A stretch of DNA of 64,000 nt. Origin: Frigoribacterium sp. JB110. Lineage in GTDB: Bacteria; Actinomycetota; Actinomycetes; Actinomycetales; Microbacteriaceae. The notes beneath the pieces were generated by a model. It ran no database searches. It was not told the DNA's origin and saw only the letters and a program-made list of their open reading frames with translations. The translations under genes were made by a program, and so were the position numbers. The stretch is taken from the NCBI RefSeq assembly GCF_900163665.1, contig NZ_FUIA01000025.1, positions 186,001-250,000 of the forward strand. Direction: 5' to 3'. The stretch's first letter is position 1; every line of letters starts with the position of its first letter. Of the stretch, positions 33,383 to 41,889 are shown piece after piece.

Positions 33383-34837
33383 GTGCCCAAGATTCTTATC
33401 GTCGGCGGCGGTTACGCCGGCTTCTACACCGCGTGGAAGCTCGAGAAGCACCTGCGCAAGGGCGAGGCGGAGATCGTCGTAGTCGACCCGCTGCCGTACC
33501 TGACCTACCTGCCGTTCCTGCCCGAGGTCGCGGCCGGATCGATCGAGCCGCGCCACACGGTCGTCTCGCACCGTCGTCACCTCAAGCGCACGAAGGTGAT
33601 CAACGCCAAGGTCACCGGCATCGACCACGACAGCAGAGTCGCCACGATCTCGCCGAACGGTGGCGAGGAGTACGACTTCGAGTACGACCACATCGTCGTC
33701 ACCGCCGGGTCGGTGTCGCGCACGTTCCCGATCCCGGGCATCGCGGACAACGCGATCGGGCTGAAGTCGATCGAGGAGGCGATCGCCGTGCGTGATCGCC
33801 TGATCGCGAACTTCGAGCAGGCGGCGTCGCTCCCCAAGGACAGCGAGCTGCGCAAGCGGCTGCTGACCGTTGTCGTCGTCGGCGGCGGGTTCGCCGGGAT
33901 CGAGACGTTCGGCGAGCTGCGCTCGGCGGCCTCGGCACTGCTGAACAAGTTCCCGGAGATCACGTTCGAGGAGACTCACTTCCATCTCATCGAGGCGATG
34001 GGCCGGATCATGCCGGAGGTGTCGCTTCCGACGAGCGAGTGGGTGCTGAAGGATCTCGCCAAGCGCGGTGCCTACGTGCACCTCGACACCCAGGTCGCCG
34101 ACGCGACCGACGGCGTCGTGAAGACGAACACGGGCGAGGAATACCCCAGCGACCTCATCATCTGGACCGCAGGTGTGATGGCGAATCCGCAGGTCGTGGG
34201 CGGCAGCGATCTGCCCCGTGAGCCGCGCGGTCGCATCACGACGCAGGCCGACCTGCGCGTGGTCGACGCCGACGGCGATCTCATCGAGGGCGCGTGGGCC
34301 GCCGGCGACGTGGCGGCTGTGCCGGACAAGACCGGCGGTCTGCCCGACGGCACCTGCGTGCCGAACGCCCAGCACGCGGTGCGTCAGGCCAAGCGCCTCG
34401 CGAAGAACCTCGTCGCCGTGCTGCGCGGCGAGGACACTGTCGAGTACTTCCACAAGAACCTCGGCGCGGTCGCGGGTCTCGGCCTCGGCACCGGTGTGTT
34501 CCAGTCGGGCAAGATCGCGCTGAAGGGCTTCCTCGCCTGGGTGGCGCACCGCGGCTACCACGGCCTGGCGATGCCCACGTGGGAGCGCAAGTGGCGCGTG
34601 CTGTGGGGCTGGTGGCACAACCTCTTCCTGGGGCGCGACCAGGTGCAGCTGCAGACGTCGCAGAACCCGCGCGGGTTCTTCGAGGAGTTCGCCTCGCGGC
34701 CCAAGCCCAAGGTCGAGGAGTCGAAGCCGGCACCGGTCGAGCCGAAGCCCGAGCCGGAGGCAGAGAAGACCGACGCCTCCCCGGCGGAGACGGATGCTGA
34801 GAACGTCGACGCTGAGAAGGCAGAAGCAGCGAAGTAG
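33383..34837 (+). CDS. ndh: type II NADH dehydrogenase (NAD(P)/FAD-dependent oxidoreductase)
   Basis: A 484-residue flavoprotein of the NDH-2 family that passes electrons from NADH to menaquinone without proton pumping. Two Rossmann motifs are visible: VGGGYAGFY near residue 7 (FAD) and VVGGGFAGIET near 170 (NADH). AAGDVAAVPD is the C-terminal FAD motif; GAVAGLGLGTGVFQSG and a WERKWRVLWGWWHNL amphipathic segment are suited to membrane contact. The last 55 residues are a Pro/Glu/Ala-rich tail. GTG start with GAAGGAG. Confidence 0.93.
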   Translation: MPKILIVGGGYAGFYTAWKLEKHLRKGEAEIVVVDPLPYLTYLPFLPEVAAGSIEPRHTVVSHRRHLKRTKVINAKVTGIDHDSRVATISPNGGEEYDFEYDHIVVTAGSVSRTFPIPGIADNAIGLKSIEEAIAVRDRLIANFEQAASLPKDSELRKRLLTVVVVGGGFAGIETFGELRSAASALLNKFPEITFEETHFHLIEAMGRIMPEVSLPTSEWVLKDLAKRGAYVHLDTQVADATDGVVKTNTGEEYPSDLIIWTAGVMANPQVVGGSDLPREPRGRITTQADLRVVDADGDLIEGAWAAGDVAAVPDKTGGLPDGTCVPNAQHAVRQAKRLAKNLVAVLRGEDTVEYFHKNLGAVAGLGLGTGVFQSGKIALKGFLAWVAHRGYHGLAMPTWERKWRVLWGWWHNLFLGRDQVQLQTSQNPRGFFEEFASRPKPKVEESKPAPVEPKPEPEAEKTDASPAETDAENVDAEKAEAAK

Positions 34838-34847
34838 CGCTCGTCTC

Positions 34848-34898
34848 ATGCGCCGAGGGCGCCCCACCCGATACCGTGGTGGGGCGCCCTCGGCGCAT
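34848..34898 (+). terminator. hairpin after ndh, abutting the tRNA
   Basis: A 20-bp perfect stem (ATGCGCCGAGGGCGCCCCAC from 34848 against its complement ending 34898) with an 11-nt loop. The right arm ends at the base before the first tRNA nucleotide. No T-tract. Confidence 0.8.
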
Positions 34899-34975
34899 CC
34901 CCCCATAGCCCAACCGGCAGAGGCAGCCGACTTAAAATCGGCCCAGTGTGGGTTCGAACCCCACTGGGGGGACCA
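34899..34975 (+). tRNA. tRNA with anticodon UAA (Leu), type I structure
   Basis: The cloverleaf closes fully: acceptor CCCCCCA with TGGGGGG (34965-34971), D-arm GCC/GGC, anticodon stem GCCGA/TCGGC with loop CTTAAAA, so the anticodon is TAA (reads UUA, Leu). The variable loop is only 5 nt (CCAGT), the T-arm GTGGG-TTCGAAC-CCCAC, discriminator A and encoded CCA. Leu tRNAs normally have a long variable arm; here it is absent. Confidence 0.9.
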
Positions 34976-35033
34976 ACAGCCCTCGGAATCACACCGGCGT
35001 GCGGGCAGGGCGCCGGGCCACGGAGGGGCGGCG

Positions 35034-35651
35034 TCAGGCGCGCGTCACCGGCTGACGGAGCAGTGTGCGCATCCGGTGAGGTGAGACTCGGCGAACGTCG
35101 CTGAAGTACACCTCATGGTGGGTTCCGCGCATCCGGAGTCCGTTCGCTGGGATGAACTCGTCGTGCATGCGCTCCAAGACGGGCCCTTCGTCATCGAAGG
35201 GACCGATGTGCAGGGTCTGCACGCAGCTTCCCTCGGACAGCGTCTCGATGCGGATCTCGTGCAGCTGTGCAGGGGGATCGCTGCGCCCGACGAGTTCCAT
35301 AGTCGCGTCGACCATCTCCGTGCCGATCCAGTCGGGGATCATCAGCATCATGGTCCAGTGCCACCGGGTCTTGTCTCGCGCGGTCGTGAACGCGCGCATA
35401 TCGTCGGCCCACCACAGCCCTTCCAAGGGCGGCACGACGTAGTCTCGGCCGTCCGCCTTGCTGGCGAACTTCAGCCTGTAGGCGACCGGATAGAGCGCCG
35501 CGAGGGCGTCGGCGTACTCCGACGACGAATTGGGGTCGCCGTGGCCGTCGATCGCCAGGTATCGCCTGTCGGGAACCTCGACCACACGGAACGCCCCGCG
35601 CGGCGCGCTGTAGGCGTCGAGCGTCTTCTTGAAGTCGATCTTGTCGGCCAC
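35034..35651 (-). CDS. GyrI-like small-molecule-binding domain protein
   Basis: A protein of about 205 residues with the GyrI/SOUL-like fold. FRVVEVPDRRYLAIDGHGDPNSS is the typical opening strand, followed by YPVAYRLKFASKADGRDYVVPPLEGLWW and the repeated half with LHIGPFDDEGPVLERMHDEFI and HHEVYFSDVRR. Members bind drugs or serve as stand-alone sensors; no DNA-binding part is present. GTG at 35651 chosen (TACCCT box 9 nt upstream); ATG at 35672 is an alternative. Divergent from the pseudouridine synthase gene. Confidence 0.85.
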   Translation of the reverse strand: MADKIDFKKTLDAYSAPRGAFRVVEVPDRRYLAIDGHGDPNSSSEYADALAALYPVAYRLKFASKADGRDYVVPPLEGLWWADDMRAFTTARDKTRWHWTMMLMIPDWIGTEMVDATMELVGRSDPPAQLHEIRIETLSEGSCVQTLHIGPFDDEGPVLERMHDEFIPANGLRMRGTHHEVYFSDVRRVSPHRMRTLLRQPVTRA

Positions 35652-35712
35652 GATGCGACCAGGGTAGGGCATCCGGATGTCCGTCAGCGGGCGCCGGTAG
35701 GCTCTTGTTCTC

Positions 35713-36738
35713 GTGAGGCTTCGGGGAATGCGGGTGCTGCCGCCGCGAGACGGCATCTCTGCGGCGCGCCTGCGGGCGCCGGGCGGGCGGGAGACGCACG
35801 CCGCAGCGGATGATGCGGTGCCGGCGACGATCCGGGACTGGCTCGAGAAAGTCGTGATCCCGCGGACACTCGGGCGGGAGCAGGCCTTCGACGACCGGAC
35901 GTGGGAACCGGAGTTCTTCACGAGCGATGACGGTTCGCTCACCACTGCGTTCGGCGAACGGGTGTCGCTCGACGACCCCGTCACGCCGGGCGGCTTCTAC
36001 TTCTTCCACAAGCCGTACCCGCCGGAGCCTCGTGTACCGTTCGAGATCGACATCCGGCATGAGGATGCCGACCTGCTCGTCGTCGACAAACCGCACTTCC
36101 TCGCTTCGACACCGAACGGCCGGTTCGTGCGCGAGAGCGTCGTCACCCGGCTGCGGGCGGAGCGCGGGGAGGACGACATCGTCGCGATCCACCGGCTCGA
36201 CCGCGTCACCGCGGGGCTGCTCGTGCTCTCCCGGCGCCCGGCGACGCGCGGCCGGTATCAGATGCTGTTCCAGGAGCGTCGGATCCGCAAGACGTATCGG
36301 GCGCTGGCGTGGCTGCCGGACGAGTGGCGCTCAGGCGATCCGCTTCCTCTCGGCCTCGAGGTCGGAGGCGCGGCCGGCGACATCCGGAACCGACTGCTCA
36401 AGACCGACGGCGTGCGCGCCGTGCGCGTCGTCGAAGGGCAGCCGAACGCGCACACGTCCATCCGGCTCGATCGCATCGACGAGCACGAGGGGCGTCCGAT
36501 GGGGGAGTTCACGCTCACCCCGCACACCGGTAAGACTCACCAGCTGCGCGTGCATATGAACGCGCTCGGGATGCCGCTGCTCGGCGACCCGGTCTACCCC
36601 GTCGATGAGGGGCCAGACGGCTACGACTTCACACACGCTCTGCAGCTGCTCGCGGACCACCTCGAGTTCGACGACCCCATCACCGCAGCGCCGCGTACCT
36701 TCACCTCGGCGCTCTCCCTCGACGCTGCCGCGTCCTGA
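35713..36738 (+). CDS. RluA-family pseudouridine synthase
   Basis: A 341-residue enzyme of the RluA/RsuA pseudouridine synthase group, which isomerises uridines in rRNA or tRNA. The catalytic Asp lies in IHRLDRVTAGLLVLSR; VVDKPHFLASTPNG is motif I, and TGKTHQLRVHMNALGMPLLGDPVYP is the C-terminal signature. Unlike RluD there is no S4 domain at the N-terminus. Start GTG at 35713, 9 nt after TAGGCT; ATG at 35728 possible. Target site unknown. Confidence 0.93.
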   Translation: MRLRGMRVLPPRDGISAARLRAPGGRETHAAADDAVPATIRDWLEKVVIPRTLGREQAFDDRTWEPEFFTSDDGSLTTAFGERVSLDDPVTPGGFYFFHKPYPPEPRVPFEIDIRHEDADLLVVDKPHFLASTPNGRFVRESVVTRLRAERGEDDIVAIHRLDRVTAGLLVLSRRPATRGRYQMLFQERRIRKTYRALAWLPDEWRSGDPLPLGLEVGGAAGDIRNRLLKTDGVRAVRVVEGQPNAHTSIRLDRIDEHEGRPMGEFTLTPHTGKTHQLRVHMNALGMPLLGDPVYPVDEGPDGYDFTHALQLLADHLEFDDPITAAPRTFTSALSLDAAAS

Positions 36739-36750
36739 GTGGGTCCAAAC

Positions 36751-36807
36751 CTTCATTTCTGGCACATCTCCGGGTGGTCACACCACCGGAGATGTGCCAG
36801 AAATGAA
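36751..36807. terminator. 27-bp-stem hairpin between convergent genes
   Basis: CTTCATTTCTGGCACATCTC (from 36751) and the following CGGGTGGT pair with the complement at 36782-36807, with a single bulged G and a 3-nt loop. It lies between the pseudouridine synthase and the acetyltransferase genes. It probably terminates both, though the stem is far longer than needed and relatively AT-rich. Confidence 0.8.
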
Positions 36808-36820
36808 GAGATCGGGCGGA

Positions 36821-37351
36821 TCAGAGGAGCTTGCGCAGCTCTTCGAAGGCGAGGTCGGCGCGGCGGGGGACGCCGAAGCGTTCGTCGCCGTAGGGGAACG
36901 GGCTGGTGACGCCGGTGCGGTCGTAGCCGCGGCGCTCATACCAGGCGATGAGGTCGCTCCTCGCGCTGATCACGGTCATGCGCTGCTCGTCCAAGCGCCA
37001 CGAGCGGGCGACGCGCTCCGCCTCGGCCAGGAGCGCGCGACCGATGCCGCCTGACTGCGCGACGGGGGAGACGGCGAACATGCCGAAGTAGGCGTGGTCG
37101 CCGCGGTTCTCGATGTGGCAGCAGGCGAGCGCGGCATCACCGAGACAGGCGAGCACGATGCGCGAGACATCCGGATCTCCGGATACGAGCGGGACGACCT
37201 CGCGGGCATCCGTGCGCTGGCCGTCGAGCAGATGTGCCTCGGTCGTCCATCCGGCGCGGCTCTCCTCGCCCCGGTACGCCGATTGCACGAGGTCGACGAT
37301 CCGGTCCACGTCTGAGGGATTCGCCGTGCGGAACATGAGTTCGTCGGTCAC
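36821..37351 (-). CDS. GNAT-family N-acetyltransferase
   Basis: A 176-residue GNAT enzyme. FRTANPSDVDRIVDLV is the first strand-helix, FGMFAVSPVAQSGGIGRALLAEAERVAR the acetyl-CoA pyrophosphate loop (Q/RxxGxG/A), and MTVISARSDLIAWYERRGYDRTG the C-terminal motif. The acceptor substrate cannot be told. GTG at 37351 follows a TACCGT box by 6 nt. Confidence 0.9.
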   Translation of the reverse strand: MTDELMFRTANPSDVDRIVDLVQSAYRGEESRAGWTTEAHLLDGQRTDAREVVPLVSGDPDVSRIVLACLGDAALACCHIENRGDHAYFGMFAVSPVAQSGGIGRALLAEAERVARSWRLDEQRMTVISARSDLIAWYERRGYDRTGVTSPFPYGDERFGVPRRADLAFEELRKLL

Positions 37352-37357
37352 ATTGAC

Positions 37358-37363
37358 ACGGTA
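37358..37363 (-). promoter_or_regulatory. -10 box of the GNAT gene (leaderless)
   Basis: TACCGT on the minus strand, 6 nt before the GTG start. Confidence 0.5.
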
Positions 37364-37448
37364 CCGGGTGATGACGACGGGAAGATCTTCACGGTTCGCG
37401 TCATGCTTGTGCTCGTACACTGGGAACAGCAATCGAGGGGGTTTTCAC

Positions 37449-38015
37449 ATGGAGTGGCTCATTCCGGTCGGGATCGTCGTTGTCCTGCTGGTCGCTGTCG
37501 GCATCTATCTGTGGGCGACGTACAACTCGCTCGTGCAACTGGGTGTTCGCGTCGACGAAGCGTGGAGCGGCATCACGGTGCAGCTCAAGCGCCGTGCCGA
37601 TCTCGTTCCGAACCTGATCGAGACGGTCAAGGGATACGCGTCCCATGAGAAGGCCGTGTTCGAGAACGTCACGCGAGCGCGCGCGGAGACCCTGCAGGCG
37701 ACGTCGCCGCGCTCCGCCGGGGCTGCGGAGGGGCATCTGGAACAGGCGCTGAAGAGCCTGTTCGCCGTCGCCGAAGCGTATCCGCAGCTGCAGGCGAGTC
37801 AGAACTACCTCGAGCTGCAGAAGGATCTCGTCGACACGGAGGACAAGATCCAGGCATCGCGCCGGTTCTACAACGGCGGCGTGCGGGATTTGAACACGAA
37901 GATCAAGGTGTTCCCCAACAACATGTTCGCCCGCGGGCTCGGCTTCACCGAGCGCGAGTTCTTCGAAGTCATCGACGGCGCGGCGATCTCGGAGCCGCCG
38001 CGCGTGCAGTTCTAG
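37449..38015 (+). CDS. LemA-family membrane protein
   Basis: A 188-residue LemA protein: an N-terminal membrane helix (IPVGIVVVLLVAVGIYLWATY), then a helical bundle with the conserved WSGITVQLKRRADLVPNLIETVKGYASHE, RAETLQA, YPQLQASQNYLELQKDLVDTEDKI and YNGGVRDLN...FPNNMFARGLGF. The role is not established; LemA proteins often accompany TPM-domain proteins, absent here. SD GAGGGGG. Complete length. Confidence 0.95.
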   Translation: MEWLIPVGIVVVLLVAVGIYLWATYNSLVQLGVRVDEAWSGITVQLKRRADLVPNLIETVKGYASHEKAVFENVTRARAETLQATSPRSAGAAEGHLEQALKSLFAVAEAYPQLQASQNYLELQKDLVDTEDKIQASRRFYNGGVRDLNTKIKVFPNNMFARGLGFTEREFFEVIDGAAISEPPRVQF

Positions 38016-38023
38016 CCGAGGCG

Positions 38024-38320
38024 ATGTCCGACGGCGAAGTGCTGCTGTGCTGTCTCCTCTGGGCCCACGAAGGGCGGGTCCAGGAGCTGACCGCGTATGA
38101 GGACGCCGTGCTCGCGCTGATCCCTGAGCACGACGGAGAGGTCATCCGGCGCGCGCAGAGCGATGGGGCGGACGGTCATCCGCACGAGGTGCAGCTGTAC
38201 CGCTTCGCGTCGCAGGAGGCGCTCGAGGGGTACCTGGCGGATCCTCGTCGCTCGGAGCGCATTGCGGAGCGCGACCAGGCGATCAGGGTGACGGAGCTGT
38301 TCCCGGTTCGCTTCCTCTGA
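38024..38320 (+). CDS. small ferredoxin-fold (YciI/DUF1330-like) protein
   Basis: A 98-residue single-domain protein. The pattern of an N-terminal strand (VLLCCLLWAHEG), helix, strand with HEVQLYRFASQEALEGYLADPRR and a final FPVRF strand suits a dimeric alpha/beta-barrel of the DUF1330/monooxygenase kind. 8 bp after lemA, so probably cotranscribed. No catalytic motif is evident and the exact family is uncertain. Confidence 0.7.
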   Translation: MSDGEVLLCCLLWAHEGRVQELTAYEDAVLALIPEHDGEVIRRAQSDGADGHPHEVQLYRFASQEALEGYLADPRRSERIAERDQAIRVTELFPVRFL

Positions 38321-38350
38321 CGCTGCGTTCGCGCGTTTCAGGCGGCGACG

Positions 38351-38426
38351 CTCGCGAGATGCGCACTCTTTGCGCGGAAAGCGCGCCAGCTCGGCGCATC
38401 TCGGCGAAAAGTGCGCATCTCGGCAG
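38351..38426. repeat. 76-bp intergenic repeat, copy B
   Basis: The same 76-bp element as 15460-15535 (opposite strand), aligned base for base without gaps. Left arm GAGATGCGC at 38356-38364; right arms GCGCATCTC at 38394-38402 and 38413-38421 (19 bp apart). It lies between convergent genes, 7 bp from a terminator. Confidence 0.75.
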
Positions 38427-38432
38427 CTGGGT

Positions 38433-38473
38433 GTGGGGGTGCGGCTTCCCGGGGACGGACGCCGCACCCCCAC
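38433..38473 (-). terminator. terminator of the phosphoesterase operon
   Basis: GTGGGGGTGCGGC (38433-38445) pairs with GCCGCACCCCCAC (38461-38473), a 13-bp stem ending 3 bp from the stop codon of the LPXTG protein gene. Confidence 0.75.
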
Positions 38474-38475
38474 TG

Positions 38476-41109
38476 TCAGGACTGCTGGTCAGCGCGGCGG
38501 CGCAGGCGCAGAGCGGCGCCGACGCCGAGTGCCACCAGCCCGGATGCGAGCACGAGCCAGACGAGGGTCGTCAGGCCCGTCGCCGGCAGCATGTCGCCGT
38601 CGGTCGCGGCCTCGTCGTCGTCCGTGGTCGCACCATCCGTCGCGGCGTCGTCGCCGGTTGGGCTGTCGCCGGCGCCGTCGGTGCCCGCATCAGTTGCTGT
38701 CCCGTCGGTTTCGCCGTCGGTGCCGCCGTCCGTCGCCCCGTCGGTGCCGCCGTCCGTTGCACCGTCGGTCCCGTCGGAGGAATCGTCTGGCTCGATCGCG
38801 AACTGCACAGCGACCGCGGTGCCGTCGCGGGAGCCGATGCTCGGCACCGCCGACAGCTCGTACGCACCGGCCTCCGCGATGGCGGAGTCGAGCTGCAGGT
38901 TCCACGTGCCGTCGTCCGACACGGTCGTCGACCCGAGCACGGTCTCGGACGATGCGGCGGACGTCGAGACGGCCGCCACGGCACCGGCTGCGGCGTCGTC
39001 GACGATGCGCACCTCGGTTCCGGGGCGTCCGGCACCCTCGAGCTCGGTCAGCTGCGTACCGGCGGGCAGGTCGCCAGACGGCGCACCGGTGACGGAGAAG
39101 TCGCCGTCGATGTCGATCCGGTTGTACAGGAACTGGCTCGAATCGATGGCGTGGTCGACGATGCGGGTCTCACCCACGCAGCCGTTCCATCCGTTGGAGG
39201 CCTCGTCATAGTTGAACACCGTGCCGATCACCCACGGATACCCCGGTGCGTACGTCATGCCGTCGAGCTGGGTGGCGTTGCGCAGCACGGGCACGCCGTC
39301 GACGTACATCGTCGTGGTGTGCGCCTCGGCGTCGTTCACCGCGGCCACGTGATACCAGTTGCCCGTCATGATCTCGCCCGACCAGAGCGAACCGGTGTTG
39401 GTCCACGGGGTGCCGTTCGTGGTCGCCCACTGGAACTCCTTGAGGTTCGACACCGAGAAGAACGCCGGGCCCATCTCGTAGTCGTACCGTTCCCAGGCAA
39501 CGGGAAGAGCCGATCGCCGTCCGGTGCGCGAGAGCCAACCGCCCCACTGGTTGTCTTCGACGGTCCAATTGTCCGCGAGGTAGACGAACGACTCGACCGT
39601 GTACCCCTCGTCGAAGGAGGCGTGGGTCACCGGCGCCTCGTACTCCGTGGTCAGGTAATTCAGCTTGCCGGTGTTCCGTGAGCTGTCGGCGAAGCAGACG
39701 GCTCCGGCATCCGCCGAGAGGTTCGAAGCGTCGCCGTGCGTGATCGTGACGTCCTCTACCTCGGCCGGTGCGTTGATCTGGTCGACCGGAAGCCGGTACA
39801 TCGGGTTGTCGCCGGTCTCGTCGGTGATCTCCGCGTTCTCCGGGAGCACGCCCTCGTCCTGGTCGCCGAAGCGCCAGTGCGCGAGTGTTCCCGGAACCTC
39901 GACGTAGTCGCCGCGACTGCCGGCAGTGACCGCTTCGGTGCCGCCGTCGCCGCCCTCCCAGCCCTCGCTGACGATCTCCTTCGCACGCTCGGAGAGGTCG
40001 CCGTAGGCGCCGTCACCAGGACCGAACTCGGTGGCGAAGGAGAACCGCTCCGAGAAGTCGATCTCGAGCGAGAAATCGGCTTCCGGCGTCGACACGACGG
40101 GGGTATCGGACGGAGTGAGCGTCTCGGGATCCTTCTGCGTCACCCAGGGCGAAATGGTCGCGAAGTCGATGCGGTCGTTCGCGAGGTCGAATTCCATCAT
40201 GCCCATGATCCCGTTCCCGCCGTCCGCGGCCATCTGGGAGTCGAGCAGGATCTGGTGCACATCGTGCCCGGCGTCGTTGGTCACCACGCGCCGGGTCTGG
40301 CCGTGGGAGTGGCCGTTGAGCGTGACGAAGATCTGGTCGTTCGACCGGATGAGGTCTTCCCACATCTCCTGGCCGAATTCGGTGTCCGCTGCGTCGCCCG
40401 TCTCCTTGTCGATGTCGATGATCGAGTGCGAGGTGAGGGCGGTCGGAAGCGTCGGGTGCGCGTCGAGCACCGACTGCGCCCACTCCCAGGTGCCCGGCTC
40501 GGCGTTCCAGCCGATGGCGAGCACGAGGAACTCCTGCCCCTCGGCGGAGAAGACGTGCGCATTCGAGTAGCCATTCTGGTGCGACGAGACGAGCGTGTCG
40601 CTGGAGAGCCGGTCGGCGGAGAAGTGCGACAGGTAGTTCTGCGCGTTTCCCTCTGAGCTGCGCGCGCTCCAGTCGGCGACATCATGGTTGCCAGGCAGCA
40701 CCGAGTAGTCCATGCCTGCCTCGTCGAGCACGCTCATCGCTCGGTCGCCGGCCTCCCATTCGCCTGACACCCATTCCTGGTCGACGACGTCACCGAGATG
40801 GGTCGTGAACCGGATGTTCAGTTCGTCTGCGTTGTCGGCGAGCCAGTTCGTCTGGACCTCGAACGGATCGGTCCCGTACCGGGGGAAGAACTGATCGGCC
40901 GAGTACCGCGAGTAGAACTGCGTATCAGGCAGCACCGCGAGTGTGAAGCGCGATGCCGTGTCTTCGGCAGCCTCGGCCGTCGGCGCTGTGACGGGTACAG
41001 CGAGCGCGCCGGCGGTCACTGCCGCGCCGACGACCGCGGTCAGCCTCACCGCGGCGGATCTGCGAGCGGAACGGGAAGGGACAGACGTGTTCGGTTGCTG
41101 CGCGCTCAC
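38476..41109 (-). CDS. LPXTG-anchored metallophosphoesterase with LamG-like domain
   Basis: An 877-residue surface protein. A signal peptide (about 15-50, ending TAEAAE) precedes a calcineurin-like phosphoesterase domain at about 57-340 with LPDTQ, HLGDVVDQ, LPGNHD and LNGHSHG metal-binding motifs. A concanavalin/LamG-like domain follows (YTVESFVYLADNWT to GCVGETRIVDHAI), then an Ig-like segment, a Thr/Asp/Gly repeat stalk (TDGGTDGATDGG) and sortase signal LPATG at about 841 with a hydrophobic helix and basic tail. GTG start overlaps the preceding stop (GTGA). Substrate unknown; a nucleotide or phosphodiester scavenger is plausible. Confidence 0.92.
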   Translation of the reverse strand: MSAQQPNTSVPSRSARRSAAVRLTAVVGAAVTAGALAVPVTAPTAEAAEDTASRFTLAVLPDTQFYSRYSADQFFPRYGTDPFEVQTNWLADNADELNIRFTTHLGDVVDQEWVSGEWEAGDRAMSVLDEAGMDYSVLPGNHDVADWSARSSEGNAQNYLSHFSADRLSSDTLVSSHQNGYSNAHVFSAEGQEFLVLAIGWNAEPGTWEWAQSVLDAHPTLPTALTSHSIIDIDKETGDAADTEFGQEMWEDLIRSNDQIFVTLNGHSHGQTRRVVTNDAGHDVHQILLDSQMAADGGNGIMGMMEFDLANDRIDFATISPWVTQKDPETLTPSDTPVVSTPEADFSLEIDFSERFSFATEFGPGDGAYGDLSERAKEIVSEGWEGGDGGTEAVTAGSRGDYVEVPGTLAHWRFGDQDEGVLPENAEITDETGDNPMYRLPVDQINAPAEVEDVTITHGDASNLSADAGAVCFADSSRNTGKLNYLTTEYEAPVTHASFDEGYTVESFVYLADNWTVEDNQWGGWLSRTGRRSALPVAWERYDYEMGPAFFSVSNLKEFQWATTNGTPWTNTGSLWSGEIMTGNWYHVAAVNDAEAHTTTMYVDGVPVLRNATQLDGMTYAPGYPWVIGTVFNYDEASNGWNGCVGETRIVDHAIDSSQFLYNRIDIDGDFSVTGAPSGDLPAGTQLTELEGAGRPGTEVRIVDDAAAGAVAAVSTSAASSETVLGSTTVSDDGTWNLQLDSAIAEAGAYELSAVPSIGSRDGTAVAVQFAIEPDDSSDGTDGATDGGTDGATDGGTDGETDGTATDAGTDGAGDSPTGDDAATDGATTDDDEAATDGDMLPATGLTTLVWLVLASGLVALGVGAALRLRRRADQQS

Positions 41110-41717
41110 TGCTCCGGCCCCCAGACCTCGAGCTCGGCGAGCTGCATCCAGGACCCGTCTGACTTGTTCTCGAACACGGCGCGGAACCCGGTCGCCGTGA
41201 CGGCGTCGAACTCCGCCGTGAGTGCGAGCCGTTCGCCCTCGTTCGTCAGCGTTCCGACCGAGGTGTCCTCCCACCCGCCGCGCATGTTCCGCCACTGGAA
41301 GGTGACGGCGCCGACGTTGTCCGCCTCGGCCGGCTCGTAGAGCGCGGCGCCGTCGACGGCGGTCGGGCGCTCGAAGTAGTAGGCCACCCAGTTCGGGTTG
41401 ACCCGGTTCTCCGCGCCGCCGGAGCGCCAGTCGCCGAAGCCCTCGACGTCGCGATCGCCATCGGTGAGACCCGTCAGGTCTTCCGACCCGGAGAGTCGCC
41501 ACGAGCGCGCGCCCGTGGTCTGAAGCACGTTCACCCCGCTCAGTTCCGCAGCGCTTGCGACCGGTTCGGTCTGCGCGTGCGCGGAGTCGGTCGCGTCGTC
41601 AGCCGGTGCCGCCGCAGCCGGCTCGCCGCCTGTCGGGGTTCCCAGGCCCACCGCGACGAGGGAGAGGCCGAGTGCGGCCGCTCCCCACGCGCGGAGGGAA
41701 CCAGTGGTCACAGTCAT
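41106..41717 (-). CDS. secreted discoidin-like (F5/8 type C) domain protein
   Basis: A 203-residue exported protein: a signal peptide (about 1-37, AAAAP region) and then one discoidin-like beta-sandwich (SWRLSGSEDLTGLTDGDRDVEGFGDW, YYFERPTAVDGAALYEP, VTATGFRAVFENKSDGSWMQLAELEVWG). Such domains bind glycans. Coupled by GTGA overlap to the LPXTG phosphoesterase, so the two likely act at the same surface site. It has no sorting signal of its own. SD GAGGAG. Confidence 0.85.
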   Translation of the reverse strand: MTVTTGSLRAWGAAALGLSLVAVGLGTPTGGEPAAAAPADDATDSAHAQTEPVASAAELSGVNVLQTTGARSWRLSGSEDLTGLTDGDRDVEGFGDWRSGGAENRVNPNWVAYYFERPTAVDGAALYEPAEADNVGAVTFQWRNMRGGWEDTSVGTLTNEGERLALTAEFDAVTATGFRAVFENKSDGSWMQLAELEVWGPEQ

Positions 41718-41889
41718 GTCGCTCCTCGGAGTTCATCGATCGCTGTGCCGAAGCCGCGTCCGCGCACGGCAGAGCACTGTGCGCGGGCCAGCGTCGGCCG
41801 GAAGATCGCCGCGTCGGCTCGGGGCGCCTGAACGCGGCGATCTGCAGGCTACGAGGGGCGGATGAACGTCCGAGTGTGCTGCCGGACAC

